NCBI GenBank assembly: GCA_944321875.1
Contig: CALUMX010000009.1
Span: 35,608-99,607 of the forward strand
Length of the DNA: 64,000 nucleotides
DNA from: an uncultured Muribaculaceae bacterium
Lineage (GTDB): Bacteria; Bacteroidota; Bacteroidia; Bacteroidales; Muribaculaceae
Direction: 5' to 3'
Below the pieces are notes generated by a model. That model had not been told where the DNA came from and did not search any database. It saw only the letters and a program-made list of their open reading frames with translations. Positions 16,307 to 24,509 of the stretch are shown piece by piece (within the stretch, counting starts at the first letter, position 1; every line of letters begins with the position of its first letter). Both the position numbers and the translations under genes were made by a program.

Positions 16307-17350
16307 TTAGTTATTATCAATAGAGCCCACTGTCCGTATCTGGGGAGTGGGGTTGAGGGGGTCGTTGCAGAAGATGACGAGTGAGGAGTTGAGCACCTCG
16401 GTGGTCAGCTTGGAGGCATCGAGCCGCAGCACGATGTCGGCCTTCTCGCCCGGTTGCAGCGTGGAAGGAACGCTGACGACCGTAACGGCATCCTCCATGC
16501 TCGTCACGCGCTGTAGCCGTAGCGGCTGGCTGCCGGCGTTGGCAACGGTGAGGCGGCGTTCGACGATGCCTTTCATCGGTGAGAAGTCCACCTTGCCGGC
16601 CACTTCTATCACCGGTCGCTTCTCGCTCTGCCGCATCGGGTGGTCGGGGATGACCTGCGCCGTCACTTCCAGCGGGAAACGCGCGCCACGGTCGTCGCAG
16701 AGGACGACTTGGTGTGACAGGAGTCCGAAATCCTCGTCCTTGGGTGAAAGTGTGACTCCGACGGTTGCCAGTTCATAGGGCGGAAGCGCCTGAATCCAGA
16801 TGGCTTCTTTCATGCAGTCCGGCAGGTTCTCGAGATGCAGCCTGAGCGTGTCGGCGGTCGGATTGTAGACCGTCACGTTGGCCGTACGGCGGCTGTGCTG
16901 CTTGATTTTACCGAAGGAAATCTGCGGATAGTCCAGCCTCAGGTTTCCTGCCTGTATCGGATAAAAACTGTTGAGCGTAGAGTCGGAGGCAATCACTTTG
17001 CCTTTTATCTTCAGCATATGCGGCTCGTCGGAGATGGTGACGGCAATCAGCTTGTCAAACGTACCGGGGCGGAACTTCGGGTCAAACGCCACTTCGAGGC
17101 GCAGGCTGTCGCCGGCGGCAACGGTGCGGTGGTCGTAGGTGACCAGCGTACAGCCGCACGAGGAACGGATGCGTTGCACAGTGATGCTGTCGCTGCCGCA
17201 GTTGTGGAGCGTGAACGAGGTGTGTACCTTGCCTGCGTCCTCGCGTATCGTGCCGAAGGAATGCTCCGTTTTGTCCCATTCCACGCGGATTTCGGCGTGG
17301 GCAAGGGCGGCAGTCGCGATGAGTAACAGCAGGAACAGTCGTCGCATCAT
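16307..17350 (-). CDS. DUF1573 domain-containing secreted protein
   Basis: 347 residues with a signal peptide (R-R-L-F-L-L-L-L-I-A-T-A-A-L-A-H-A). The first domain carries H-S-F-G-T-I-R-E and S-S-C-G-C-T, the DUF1573 hallmark, an immunoglobulin-like fold related to ASH/MSP domains. A second, more divergent Ig-like part follows (about 215-340: L-T-V-A-N-A-G-S-Q-P-L-R-L). The role of DUF1573 proteins is unknown; they are periplasmic or surface proteins in Bacteroidota. It follows the smaller DUF1573 gene by 6 bases and precedes meaB by 17. Confidence 0.85.
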   Translation of the reverse strand: MMRRLFLLLLIATAALAHAEIRVEWDKTEHSFGTIREDAGKVHTSFTLHNCGSDSITVQRIRSSCGCTLVTYDHRTVAAGDSLRLEVAFDPKFRPGTFDKLIAVTISDEPHMLKIKGKVIASDSTLNSFYPIQAGNLRLDYPQISFGKIKQHSRRTANVTVYNPTADTLRLHLENLPDCMKEAIWIQALPPYELATVGVTLSPKDEDFGLLSHQVVLCDDRGARFPLEVTAQVIPDHPMRQSEKRPVIEVAGKVDFSPMKGIVERRLTVANAGSQPLRLQRVTSMEDAVTVVSVPSTLQPGEKADIVLRLDASKLTTEVLNSSLVIFCNDPLNPTPQIRTVGSIDNN

Positions 17351-17356
17351 GGCCGG

Positions 17357-17734
17357 TTATTTTTTAGGAATTACGTTGCCCTTGATGCGCAGGTAAACGG
17401 AGCCGCTGCTCGCATTGACCGTAACGACCTTGTCGAACGGACCTTTCTGGCTCTTGGGGTTGTAGACGAGCTTAATCTTACCCTTCTCGTTGGTCTTGAT
17501 AGGGTTGCGGGGATAGTCGGTCGCCGTACAGCCGCACGAGGAGCGCACGTTATAGATGATAACCGGACGCTTGCCGGTGTTCTTAAACTCAAAATTGTAG
17601 CTTACTGGCCCGTTGGCTTCTTTCACATACCCGAAATTGTGGGTTGTTTCCGAAAACTGGATGCTGTTTTTCTCCTCTGACCGGGCAGGGAAAAATGCGC
17701 ACAGGGCGATTATGAATAGAATAATTTGTTTCAT
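17357..17734 (-). CDS. DUF1573 protein, single domain
   Basis: 125 residues: signal peptide to about residue 19 (F-F-P-A-R-S), then one DUF1573 domain with H-N-F-G-Y-V-K-E, F-K-N-T-G, S-S-C-G-C-T and a final I-K-G-N-V-I-P-K-K. It is the short paralog of the downstream gene and first in the operon. A candidate -7 box TAAGTTTG (17767-17774, minus) lies 32 bases upstream of its ATG. Confidence 0.88.
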   Translation of the reverse strand: MKQIILFIIALCAFFPARSEEKNSIQFSETTHNFGYVKEANGPVSYNFEFKNTGKRPVIIYNVRSSCGCTATDYPRNPIKTNEKGKIKLVYNPKSQKGPFDKVVTVNASSGSVYLRIKGNVIPKK

Positions 17735-17766
17735 AGCAAATGAACGGTTCTATAATAGGAATAATG

Positions 17767-17774
17767 CAAACTTA
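17767..17774 (-). promoter_or_regulatory. Candidate -7 box for the DUF1573-meaB operon
   Basis: TAAGTTTG on the minus strand fits TAnnTTTG; the nearest TTTG upstream (17799-17802) is 24 bases away, longer than usual. Confidence 0.45.
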
Positions 17775-17907
17775 CGGAAAATTGTTTGGATAAACTAACA
17801 AAATCGGCAGATTGAGATGGTGAAAATTTGATAAAAGCCGTTGTCTGCAGCATGACAATTTGGATAAGTCTAAAATCCTCAACTTATAAGTAAATCATTT
17901 GTAAATA

Positions 17908-17937
17908 TTTTGTTTTTAATACTTTTTTGTAATTTTG
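17908..17937 (+). promoter_or_regulatory. Candidate promoter for the secreted protein gene
   Basis: TTTTG (17908-17912) and TAATTTTG (17930-17937) are 17 bases apart, in a very AT-rich stretch; leader about 80 bases. Confidence 0.45.
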
Positions 17938-18024
17938 TGGAAAAGGGGAATCCCCAATGGAATATTATTGAGGATTTTAAGTAATGTGGAACATATTTAT
18001 TGTATAATTACCAAAACCATGATT

Positions 18025-18591
18025 ATGAAACGAATCTTTATTGTTTTAATTGTCCTTTTTTCGGTTATTAGTGTGATGGCTCAGGAACACCTTTCATTTA
18101 AAGGCATTCCTATCGAAGGGAGTATAAGCGACTTTAGTCGGAAGCTAAAGTCTAAAGGAATGACTTTGACTAGAAAGGAAGGAAATTATTGGTTTTTTTC
18201 AGGAGATTTTATTGGACGGAAAGCAACAGTGTTGGTCGCTACAGCCGATGGAAAAAATGTTTTTAAGGTAGGTACTTTTTTTGATCCGAGTGGGGAATGG
18301 AATACGCTTGTTGATACCTACAACTATTGTAAAGATTTGTATACTCGTAAATACGGACAGCCTATAGCTTCTAGAGAAATGAATCCAGCTCTTTCTGATT
18401 CCAATACGGCTTTGATGCAGGAAGTGTATCAAGGTACAGTGGTCTATTTCAGTGCGTGGGAGGTTACAGGTGGTGCGATTGAACTTTCGATTGGAAAGTC
18501 TTCCGGTTTATATGAGGGTATGGTGGCGATTATTTATCGTGACGCTCAAAATGCGGAAGTCAAAATGCAAGAAGATTTGAATGACATTTAG
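18025..18591 (+). CDS. Secreted protein of unknown function
   Basis: 188 residues from the ATG at 18025; an ATG two codons earlier is also possible. A signal peptide ends at V-M-A-Q (residue 20). The mature part begins H-L-S-F-K-G-I-P-I-E-G-S, and has two halves with F-S-G-D-F-I-G-R-K-A-T-V-L-V-A and a C-terminal A-I-E-L-S-I-G-K-S-S-G-L-Y. I do not recognise the family firmly; proteins of this look, starting with an L-x-F-K-G-I-P-I-x-G motif, recur in Bacteroidales and in phage-linked regions. Base use is clearly more AT-rich than in the neighbouring housekeeping genes, as it is for the next two genes. Confidence 0.7.
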   Translation: MKRIFIVLIVLFSVISVMAQEHLSFKGIPIEGSISDFSRKLKSKGMTLTRKEGNYWFFSGDFIGRKATVLVATADGKNVFKVGTFFDPSGEWNTLVDTYNYCKDLYTRKYGQPIASREMNPALSDSNTALMQEVYQGTVVYFSAWEVTGGAIELSIGKSSGLYEGMVAIIYRDAQNAEVKMQEDLNDI

Positions 18592-18707
18592 AATGCAGCA
18601 GTATGTTTATTGATTAAATACTACAAATTCAAAATTGTTGTCGGTATTTTATTGATTTTAAAAGAAGTAGGCCAATTCTTGTGTTTTATATTAAATTTTC
18701 ATATGCT

Positions 18708-19130
18708 ATGAAGAGTGTTATGTTACCGCTGTTATTTTGCATCTTACTGTCGGTTGGAGGTTGTGCTGAAAAGGAATCAAAGTTGGAAGTATCGGAAAAA
18801 ATATCTGAGCAGTTAGTGCAGGTATCTGATATGGAGCGATATAAACTTTTTCCAACACAGAATTTGTGGACCTTTATTAAGCTAGATACACAAACAGGTC
18901 AAATGTGGCAACTGCAGTATAGTGTAAATGATAAAAGTGAGCGTTTGGAATATGACCTTAATCCTTATCCTCTGATTACTGATAAACAGGAGAAAGTCAA
19001 TGGACGTTTTGAACTTTACCCGACTCAGAATATCTATAACTTTATTTTGCTTGATCAAATAGATGGTAAAACATGGCAGGTCCAGTGGGCGATTGAAGAG
19101 GAAAATCGTGTGGTTTTACCTATCAGATAA
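18708..19130 (+). CDS. Lipoprotein with two tandem PTQN...WQ repeats
   Basis: 140 residues from the ATG at 18708. Lipoprotein signal ends at Cys19 (S-V-G-G-C-A). The mature protein has two copies of a 29-residue unit, 45-73 and 100-128, sharing the frame (Y/F)-(K/E)-L-(F/Y)-P-T-Q-N-x-x-x-F-I-x-L-D-x-x-x-G-x-x-W-Q-x-Q-(Y/W). The repeat is rich in aromatic residues and probably forms a beta hairpin or propeller-like blade. The family has no known function that I can name. It lies in the AT-rich stretch between a secreted protein and a helicase, all on the plus strand. Confidence 0.75.
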   Translation: MKSVMLPLLFCILLSVGGCAEKESKLEVSEKISEQLVQVSDMERYKLFPTQNLWTFIKLDTQTGQMWQLQYSVNDKSERLEYDLNPYPLITDKQEKVNGRFELYPTQNIYNFILLDQIDGKTWQVQWAIEEENRVVLPIR

Positions 19131-19212
19131 ATAGATAAATATATTTGAAGAATTGGTTTTACTCTCTTTTGTGTATCTTGATGGTTTGTTATAAAGAAAA
19201 TTATATTGGAAT

Positions 19213-21813
19213 ATGCAGTTAATAATTATTGTTGTTATTTGTCTTGGCGTCATTGTGGCGGTTGGAATTGCTGTAGTACGGATGCGACTTAAAAAACAGG
19301 CTAAGGAATTATCAGATCGGCTGAGTCACATTGCTGCGTATCGCGACAAATCCAATACGGAGCAGGTTGAGTCGAAGGACGTTGTGTCAACTGATATTCC
19401 GGCGGCTCTAAGTAGCTGTTTTGAGGGGAGGATAATATCAGCTGCTCAGGAAAAGGAATTTACTGATTATTATTCTCTGTATTTTCAGGAAGTCTATCCT
19501 CTTCTTCGAAAACTTGATATGTATAAGATTGCTCTGTCTGATACACTTTCTGGTCTGGTGTCTGATTTTGAACATATTAGTGAATTTGTTAGACAACATA
19601 ACAACGGAGTAATTAATAGGTTGCTCGATATACACAAAGATTTTTTTGACCATTGTCTGAAATATCCGTTGGATAGTCAGCAGAGACGTTCTATTGTGTC
19701 AGAAGAAGATAATTGTTTAGTAGTTAGTAGTGCTGGTAGCGGCAAGACATCTTCAATTGTGGGAAAAGTCAAGTATCTTATCGAAATTAAGGCTGTTGAT
19801 CCTAGGAAAATATTGCTGATAAGCTATACAAATAAAGCGGCTGCTGAGCTTACTGACAGAATGGCGACTGATGGATTAAGAGGTTATACGTTTCATAAGT
19901 TGGCTTTGGATATCATAGGGAAAGCAACAGGTGTCAAACCGTCGGTCTGTGACAATACAGATGCCTTGTTTATAGATATATATCATAATCTATTGACAGA
20001 ACCTGGTTTTAAGAAGAATGTCTTGGAATATTTCGTGGATTATCCGGTTAATGAGGCTGACTGGGAACAGCATAAGAACGAAAGACGAGAACAGTTGTCA
20101 GAACTAAAATCTGTGCAATTGAAAGCTATGTTTCCTGATATGGATGGTAAAACAATTTATGTTAGGAGCGAGCAGGAGCAGAAACTCTGTTTTATCTTGT
20201 CGTCACTTGGGGTGAGATTTAGGTATGAAGAACCGTATGAGCATCAGTTAGCAGATGAAATGCATTCCCAATATTGTCCGGATTTCTCAATATACTTTGA
20301 GCAAAAGGGTGTAACTCGGCGTATTTATTTGGAACATTTTGGAGTGGATGAACACAGTCTTGTTCCAGCTTGGTTCGCAAAGGATAAGAATATAACATAT
20401 GAAGAAGCTAACCAGAAATACAATGATGGTATAACATGGAAGAAAGCAGCTCACGAAAAGTTCGGAACACAATTATTAGTAACATCAAGTGCTGATTTCT
20501 ATCAGTCAGATATAAAAGCTAAGCTTCGGAAATTATTAAAAGATGCAGGTGTGCCGATTCAGGAAAAGACAGCAGAGGAATTGTATGATTTGGTTTTGCC
20601 CAAGGGTAGTAAGCAGGAAAAAGCTTTTGTGAGGCTTGTTGTGACTTTTGTGACATTGGTAAAATCAAGTTGCAAGCCGATTGCTGATATTTTGGAACAA
20701 GCAGACAATGCGGGAGACAAGAGAAGCGGGTTTATTATCCGAAATATATTTCTTCCTGTATATGAGCGTTATGTTGAGGCGTTAAGAAACCGGGGACAGA
20801 TTGATTTTACAGATGCAATATTGCAGGCGACTGAGATTTGTAGGACATCGCATCCGGTTGCATATAACTATATAATCGTGGATGAATTCCAGGATATATC
20901 GGTTGACCGCTACAATTTCTTGAAAGTGTTGAGAGAGGGGAACCCTCCTGCAAAGTTGTATTGTGTTGGAGATGATTGGCAGTCCATATACCGCTTTTCA
21001 GGAAGTGATATGTCACTGTTCAATCAATTTCCTGACTATTTCGGACCAACCGAAATAAACAAAATTGAGACAACATACAGATTTGGAGAGCCTTTGGTAT
21101 CGTTGTCTTCTCAGTTTATCCAGCGTAATGGCGCCCAGATAAGAAAGAACATACATCCGTTCAATCCAGACGTGAGAACAGAATTGGAATTTTGTTCGTA
21201 TGATAGGCGGGATTACTGTAAGACAATCGGCCAGCTTATTTCTTCTCTTCCTCCAGATAAATCGGTCTTTTTATTGGGTCGCTATTCATTTGATGATTAT
21301 TATTTATCTTTTATGTACCAATGCATAAAGGAGGGAGACAAATTCTACTATGTGATAAGCGGGCGTAAAATCGAGTTCTTAACTGTGCATAAGTCAAAGG
21401 GACTTGAGGCTGATTATGTAGTACTTCTGCAGTGCAATAAAGACACTTATGGTTTCCCATCGCTTATTAGTGACGATCCCGTATTGAATTATGTGTTGAC
21501 AAGAGGAGACCAATTTCCGTGCGGAGAAGAACGCCGATTGTTTTATGTGGCGATAACAAGAGCCAAAATCAAAACGTTTGTGCTTTATGATAGGCGTTTC
21601 CCTTCTGTCTTTGTGAATGAGTTCTTACATCCAGAGAAAGTATCGGTGGAAAGTTATGTGAAGCATCCTAATGCCAATAAAAGATGGACGGATAAGGCTG
21701 ATCAGTTCTTGTTGAAGTTGGATAGTGAAGGTAAAAGTGTGAAGTACATAGCGGCAAAGATGGGAAGAAGTCAGACTTCTATAGTGATGCGATTGAATAA
21801 ACTCAAGCAGTAA
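19213..21813 (+). CDS. Membrane-anchored UvrD/helicase IV-like superfamily 1 helicase
   Basis: 866 residues. Residues 3-24 form one hydrophobic helix, an unusual anchor for a helicase. Walker A (S-A-G-S-G-K-T-S) is at 173-180, motif II DEFQD at 557-561, G-D-D-W-Q-S-I-Y-R-F-S-G-S-D (motif III) near 585, V-H-K-S-K-G-L-E-A-D (motif V) and V-A-I-T-R-A-K (motif VI) follow. Between motifs Ia and II an inserted region with Y-C-P-D-F (354-358) and I-Y-L-E-H-F-G (371-377) resembles the PD-(D/E)xK-like insert of helicase IV. The last 27 residues look like a helix-turn-helix (Y-I-A-A-K-M-G-R-S-Q-T-S-I-V-M-R-L-N). It should unwind DNA with 3'-5' polarity, but the cellular role is unknown. AT-rich like its two upstream neighbours. 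Confidence 0.85.
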   Translation: MQLIIIVVICLGVIVAVGIAVVRMRLKKQAKELSDRLSHIAAYRDKSNTEQVESKDVVSTDIPAALSSCFEGRIISAAQEKEFTDYYSLYFQEVYPLLRKLDMYKIALSDTLSGLVSDFEHISEFVRQHNNGVINRLLDIHKDFFDHCLKYPLDSQQRRSIVSEEDNCLVVSSAGSGKTSSIVGKVKYLIEIKAVDPRKILLISYTNKAAAELTDRMATDGLRGYTFHKLALDIIGKATGVKPSVCDNTDALFIDIYHNLLTEPGFKKNVLEYFVDYPVNEADWEQHKNERREQLSELKSVQLKAMFPDMDGKTIYVRSEQEQKLCFILSSLGVRFRYEEPYEHQLADEMHSQYCPDFSIYFEQKGVTRRIYLEHFGVDEHSLVPAWFAKDKNITYEEANQKYNDGITWKKAAHEKFGTQLLVTSSADFYQSDIKAKLRKLLKDAGVPIQEKTAEELYDLVLPKGSKQEKAFVRLVVTFVTLVKSSCKPIADILEQADNAGDKRSGFIIRNIFLPVYERYVEALRNRGQIDFTDAILQATEICRTSHPVAYNYIIVDEFQDISVDRYNFLKVLREGNPPAKLYCVGDDWQSIYRFSGSDMSLFNQFPDYFGPTEINKIETTYRFGEPLVSLSSQFIQRNGAQIRKNIHPFNPDVRTELEFCSYDRRDYCKTIGQLISSLPPDKSVFLLGRYSFDDYYLSFMYQCIKEGDKFYYVISGRKIEFLTVHKSKGLEADYVVLLQCNKDTYGFPSLISDDPVLNYVLTRGDQFPCGEERRLFYVAITRAKIKTFVLYDRRFPSVFVNEFLHPEKVSVESYVKHPNANKRWTDKADQFLLKLDSEGKSVKYIAAKMGRSQTSIVMRLNKLKQ

Positions 21814-21949
21814 CGGTACCGGTTTGCCCAGATTTACTCTCTAAAACAAACACGCTATTGGATGTCTGTTGTGGAATAGTGACCTTCAGAGCGAATAATT
21901 TGTTGACAAGAGAATTTTAATTGGTTTCGTTGTTGTGGAAAGTTTTCTG

Positions 21950-21993
21950 TACAAAACTACTACAGTTGTCAGGAATTGTGGTAGTTTTGTACT
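21950..21993 (+). promoter_or_regulatory. Inverted repeat enclosing the promoter box of the aspartyl protease gene
   Basis: GTACAAAACTAC (21950-21961) and GTAGTTTTGTAC (21982-21993) are exact reverse complements. The right arm contains TAGTTTTG (21983-21990), a -7 box, 27 bases before the ATG at 22018. The dyad could be an operator or a structural element; it has no T-run and so is not an obvious terminator of the helicase gene. Confidence 0.5.
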
Positions 21994-22017
21994 ATGTACT
22001 TATTTTGATGGATTATT

Positions 22018-23220
22018 ATGAAAAACATGGTTTTAGCGTTGGTTTGCGTGCTGGTGGCGTTGGTGACGCAGGCTCAGACTAAGGATGTGCCGACCGGGGC
22101 GATTCCGTTTATTTTTGACAGTCATTTGTATCTGCAGGTGACGTTGAATGACTCTGTTCCGGTCACTGTCATCTATGACACGGGTGCGGACTTTCTGTAT
22201 ATGGATGAGGATTATCTGGCGTTGAACCGTCTTCAGGATGCGTTCGGAAAAAAAGGCAAGGCCAAGATGGGTGGTGCCGGGAACAGCGACCCGAAGTCCG
22301 TTGATATATTCATTGAGCCGGTGAAGATTAGGTGTGGTGAAATGACTTATCAAAACAGGCCGACTCCTGTCATCCGGTTGCGCGATATTCTCGGACGGTA
22401 CGTTGACGGGTTGTTGGGAAATACGCACTTGCTGAGTGCGCCGCTGGAGATTAATTTCAGTAAAGGCTACCTGCGACAGCTGGATGAGCCGGTTTCAGCA
22501 GATATGCTTGACGGTTACAGAAAGCTTGACGTGCGGTTTGAGGATAACCGCATCGATGTCAAGGCGCGTCTGCAAATCGATTCCCTGAATGTGGTGGAAG
22601 GCTGGTTCAGAATGGATTTGGGCTGCGGTTCTGCCATCGTACTCACCAATGAGACGGCATCCTCGCTTGTGCTTAACGATGTGCCTAAGGCTTATTTCTC
22701 GACGCAGGCCGGCGGTGTGGGTGGCGGCTCGGACGATGTCTCGGTAAGGGCGGCTCGGTTTGAAATGGCAGGTACGCTCCAAAATCTTGTCATAGACTAT
22801 TCGCTGAACGAGAAAGGGGCTTTGTCATCGGGCAGACCTTATGTCGGTCTCATCGGCAATGAGATATGGTCGCTGTACGATATCGTTTTAGACCCGGAGA
22901 ATTCCGCGGTATGGGTGAAGCGTAACGGTAATGTCGGGTCTTATTCAAAGTCCTCGACTACCCACATGGCAGTTTTCGACCGTACCGACATTTGTGACGG
23001 GTGGATTGTGAACGGTCTTTACAAAGATGGTATTGCCGAGCAGGCGGGCATCGAGATAGGTGACGTAATTATTGCCATTAACGGCCGGCCGGTCAAGGAA
23101 ATAACATGGGAAGAACAGCGACGTGGATTAGGACTGACTGGCGAGACAAAATATACGGTAAGGAAGGCTGATGGAAGAATTGCCGTCTATACGCTCTTTA
23201 TCCGTGACCAGATTATTTGA
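22018..23220 (+). CDS. Retropepsin-like aspartyl protease with PDZ domain
   Basis: 400 residues. Signal peptide ends at T-Q-A-Q (residue 20). The first retropepsin-like half carries V-I-Y-D-T-G-A-D with DTG at 54-56; the second half has W-F-R-M-D-L-G-C-G (Asp200), a degenerate second active site, so catalysis may need dimerisation or be lost. A PDZ domain fills about 330-395 (D-G-I-A-E-Q-A-G-I-E-I-G-D-V-I-I-A-I-N-G). Such proteins are secreted in many Bacteroidota, with unknown substrates. Followed 30 bases later by a small membrane protein gene. Confidence 0.85.
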   Translation: MKNMVLALVCVLVALVTQAQTKDVPTGAIPFIFDSHLYLQVTLNDSVPVTVIYDTGADFLYMDEDYLALNRLQDAFGKKGKAKMGGAGNSDPKSVDIFIEPVKIRCGEMTYQNRPTPVIRLRDILGRYVDGLLGNTHLLSAPLEINFSKGYLRQLDEPVSADMLDGYRKLDVRFEDNRIDVKARLQIDSLNVVEGWFRMDLGCGSAIVLTNETASSLVLNDVPKAYFSTQAGGVGGGSDDVSVRAARFEMAGTLQNLVIDYSLNEKGALSSGRPYVGLIGNEIWSLYDIVLDPENSAVWVKRNGNVGSYSKSSTTHMAVFDRTDICDGWIVNGLYKDGIAEQAGIEIGDVIIAINGRPVKEITWEEQRRGLGLTGETKYTVRKADGRIAVYTLFIRDQII

Positions 23221-23250
23221 TTGAAAGGCCACTTCTTTATTTACAGGAAT

Positions 23251-23670
23251 ATGGAACAGAAAGCTAAAGTATATAAATCGAAGGTTGACGGATGGCTGGT
23301 GGCCGTGATTTATGGGTTTCTTGCCGTAGTTTTCGTGCCTATGACGGTCCTTGATTTTCAGTGGATAGTGGGTGTAATCGGGGTGGGGACAGTTGCGTTT
23401 GTATCGTTGGTGATGTTTGGCTTTCGTTACCGGATTGCGGACGGAATGCTGACGATTAAGTGTTGCTGCTTCACGGCAGGGAAATGCGATGTGCAGAAGA
23501 TGGTCTCCATCCGGCCGACGCGCACTTGCCTGTCGGCTCCGGCCGCTTCCCTCGACCGGTTGGAGATACGGTTAGGGAAACGCGGCACGGTAATCGTGTC
23601 GCCCCGCGACAAGCAGGCTTTCATCGCCCACCTTCAATTCCTCAATCCAGCCATCCGCGTCGAATCCTGA
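23251..23670 (+). CDS. Small membrane protein with bacterial PH-like domain
   Basis: 139 residues from the ATG at 23251. Two membrane helices (about 13-55: V-A-V-I-Y-G-F-L-A-V-V-F-V and V-G-V-I-G-V-G-T-V-A-F) are followed by F-R-Y-R-I-A-D-G-M-L-T-I and a beta-rich end with L-E-I-R-L-G-K-R-G-T-V-I-V-S-P-R-D-K-Q-A-F. This is the plan of bPH_4 (DUF1200) proteins, whose function is unknown. It probably shares a message with the protease. Its stop codon ends only two bases before the stop codon of the convergent gene, and no terminator lies between. Confidence 0.75.
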   Translation: MEQKAKVYKSKVDGWLVAVIYGFLAVVFVPMTVLDFQWIVGVIGVGTVAFVSLVMFGFRYRIADGMLTIKCCCFTAGKCDVQKMVSIRPTRTCLSAPAASLDRLEIRLGKRGTVIVSPRDKQAFIAHLQFLNPAIRVES

Positions 23671-23672
23671 TG

Positions 23673-24509
23673 TTAGTCTGAAAGAATATTCCATGTAATG
23701 CAGTTGAGTGCACCGCCTTCGTTGGCTATTCCGGTGATGGAAATGGAAAAAATACGGTCTGCGTAGTCCGGGAAAAGTTGGGTGATTTGTTGGTGTGCCT
23801 GGGCATCTTCTTCGGCGTTGAAGGCCGGAATGACAATCAATTGGCTTGTTTGCAGATAGTTGATGTAAGCCCAGCTGTGCCGGTGTGGGCGTGACGTGTT
23901 GTAGGAAAGGGTGTGAACATTGAACTTCTTGGAAAGTTGATTGGCTATTTTGTCGGCAGAAGCAGGGTCGAAGTCATAATAGTTGGTCATGAGAACTTCT
24001 TTGTCTCTGATAAAACGTACAACTCCGTCTGCATGTCCGTATTTCTCCATTTTATCCCAGTAAATGAGCAAAACTTCACACTGGAAAAGAGATTCAAGTT
24101 GAGCTATAAGTTCTACCTTGGAATAGTTCCGTCTGTTTTCTTCCACCACCTTTTCTGTCATAATAACGCAATCGTCACATTTAATGACGTTGCCGCCGTC
24201 AATTATGATGTCCGTTTTTATGGTTTCGATACCGAGGTCCTGCAATGTTTGCGTAGGATCTGTAATGTAGGGAATGTCGATAGAGTTATTTCTTAGATAA
24301 TCAGGGAAATAGTAATATTGAATAAAGCGGTTTCGGCTTGTCTGTATGGGCATATAGTCACGGCACCAACTGTCATTGGTGTGTAGTAATAATTTGCAGG
24401 GAACGTTATGCGACTTCAGCAGTCGGATGATGCGCTGGGTGATACGGGGATGCTGCTGGAAAGTTTGTTTGGAAATGAATACTGTATCTGTCTGTGCGTC
24501 GGTTATCAT
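23673..24509 (-). CDS. Agmatine/peptidylarginine deiminase family protein
   Basis: 278 residues from the ATG at 24509, which overlaps the stop of the upstream gene as ATGA, indicating coupled translation. Motifs of the guanidino-group hydrolase fold are intact: N-D-S-W-C-R-D-Y-M-P-I, I-I-D-G-G-N-V-I, K-Y-G-H-A-D-G-V-V-R-F (catalytic His and Asp) and N-E-G-G-A-L-N-C-I-T-W-N with the catalytic Cys near the end. It is shorter than AguA (about 340-370) and begins after the first part of that fold, as do other short Bacteroidales members. It should deiminate a guanidine compound, but whether agmatine, arginine or protein arginine is open. Confidence 0.8.
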   Translation of the reverse strand: MITDAQTDTVFISKQTFQQHPRITQRIIRLLKSHNVPCKLLLHTNDSWCRDYMPIQTSRNRFIQYYYFPDYLRNNSIDIPYITDPTQTLQDLGIETIKTDIIIDGGNVIKCDDCVIMTEKVVEENRRNYSKVELIAQLESLFQCEVLLIYWDKMEKYGHADGVVRFIRDKEVLMTNYYDFDPASADKIANQLSKKFNVHTLSYNTSRPHRHSWAYINYLQTSQLIVIPAFNAEEDAQAHQQITQLFPDYADRIFSISITGIANEGGALNCITWNILSD

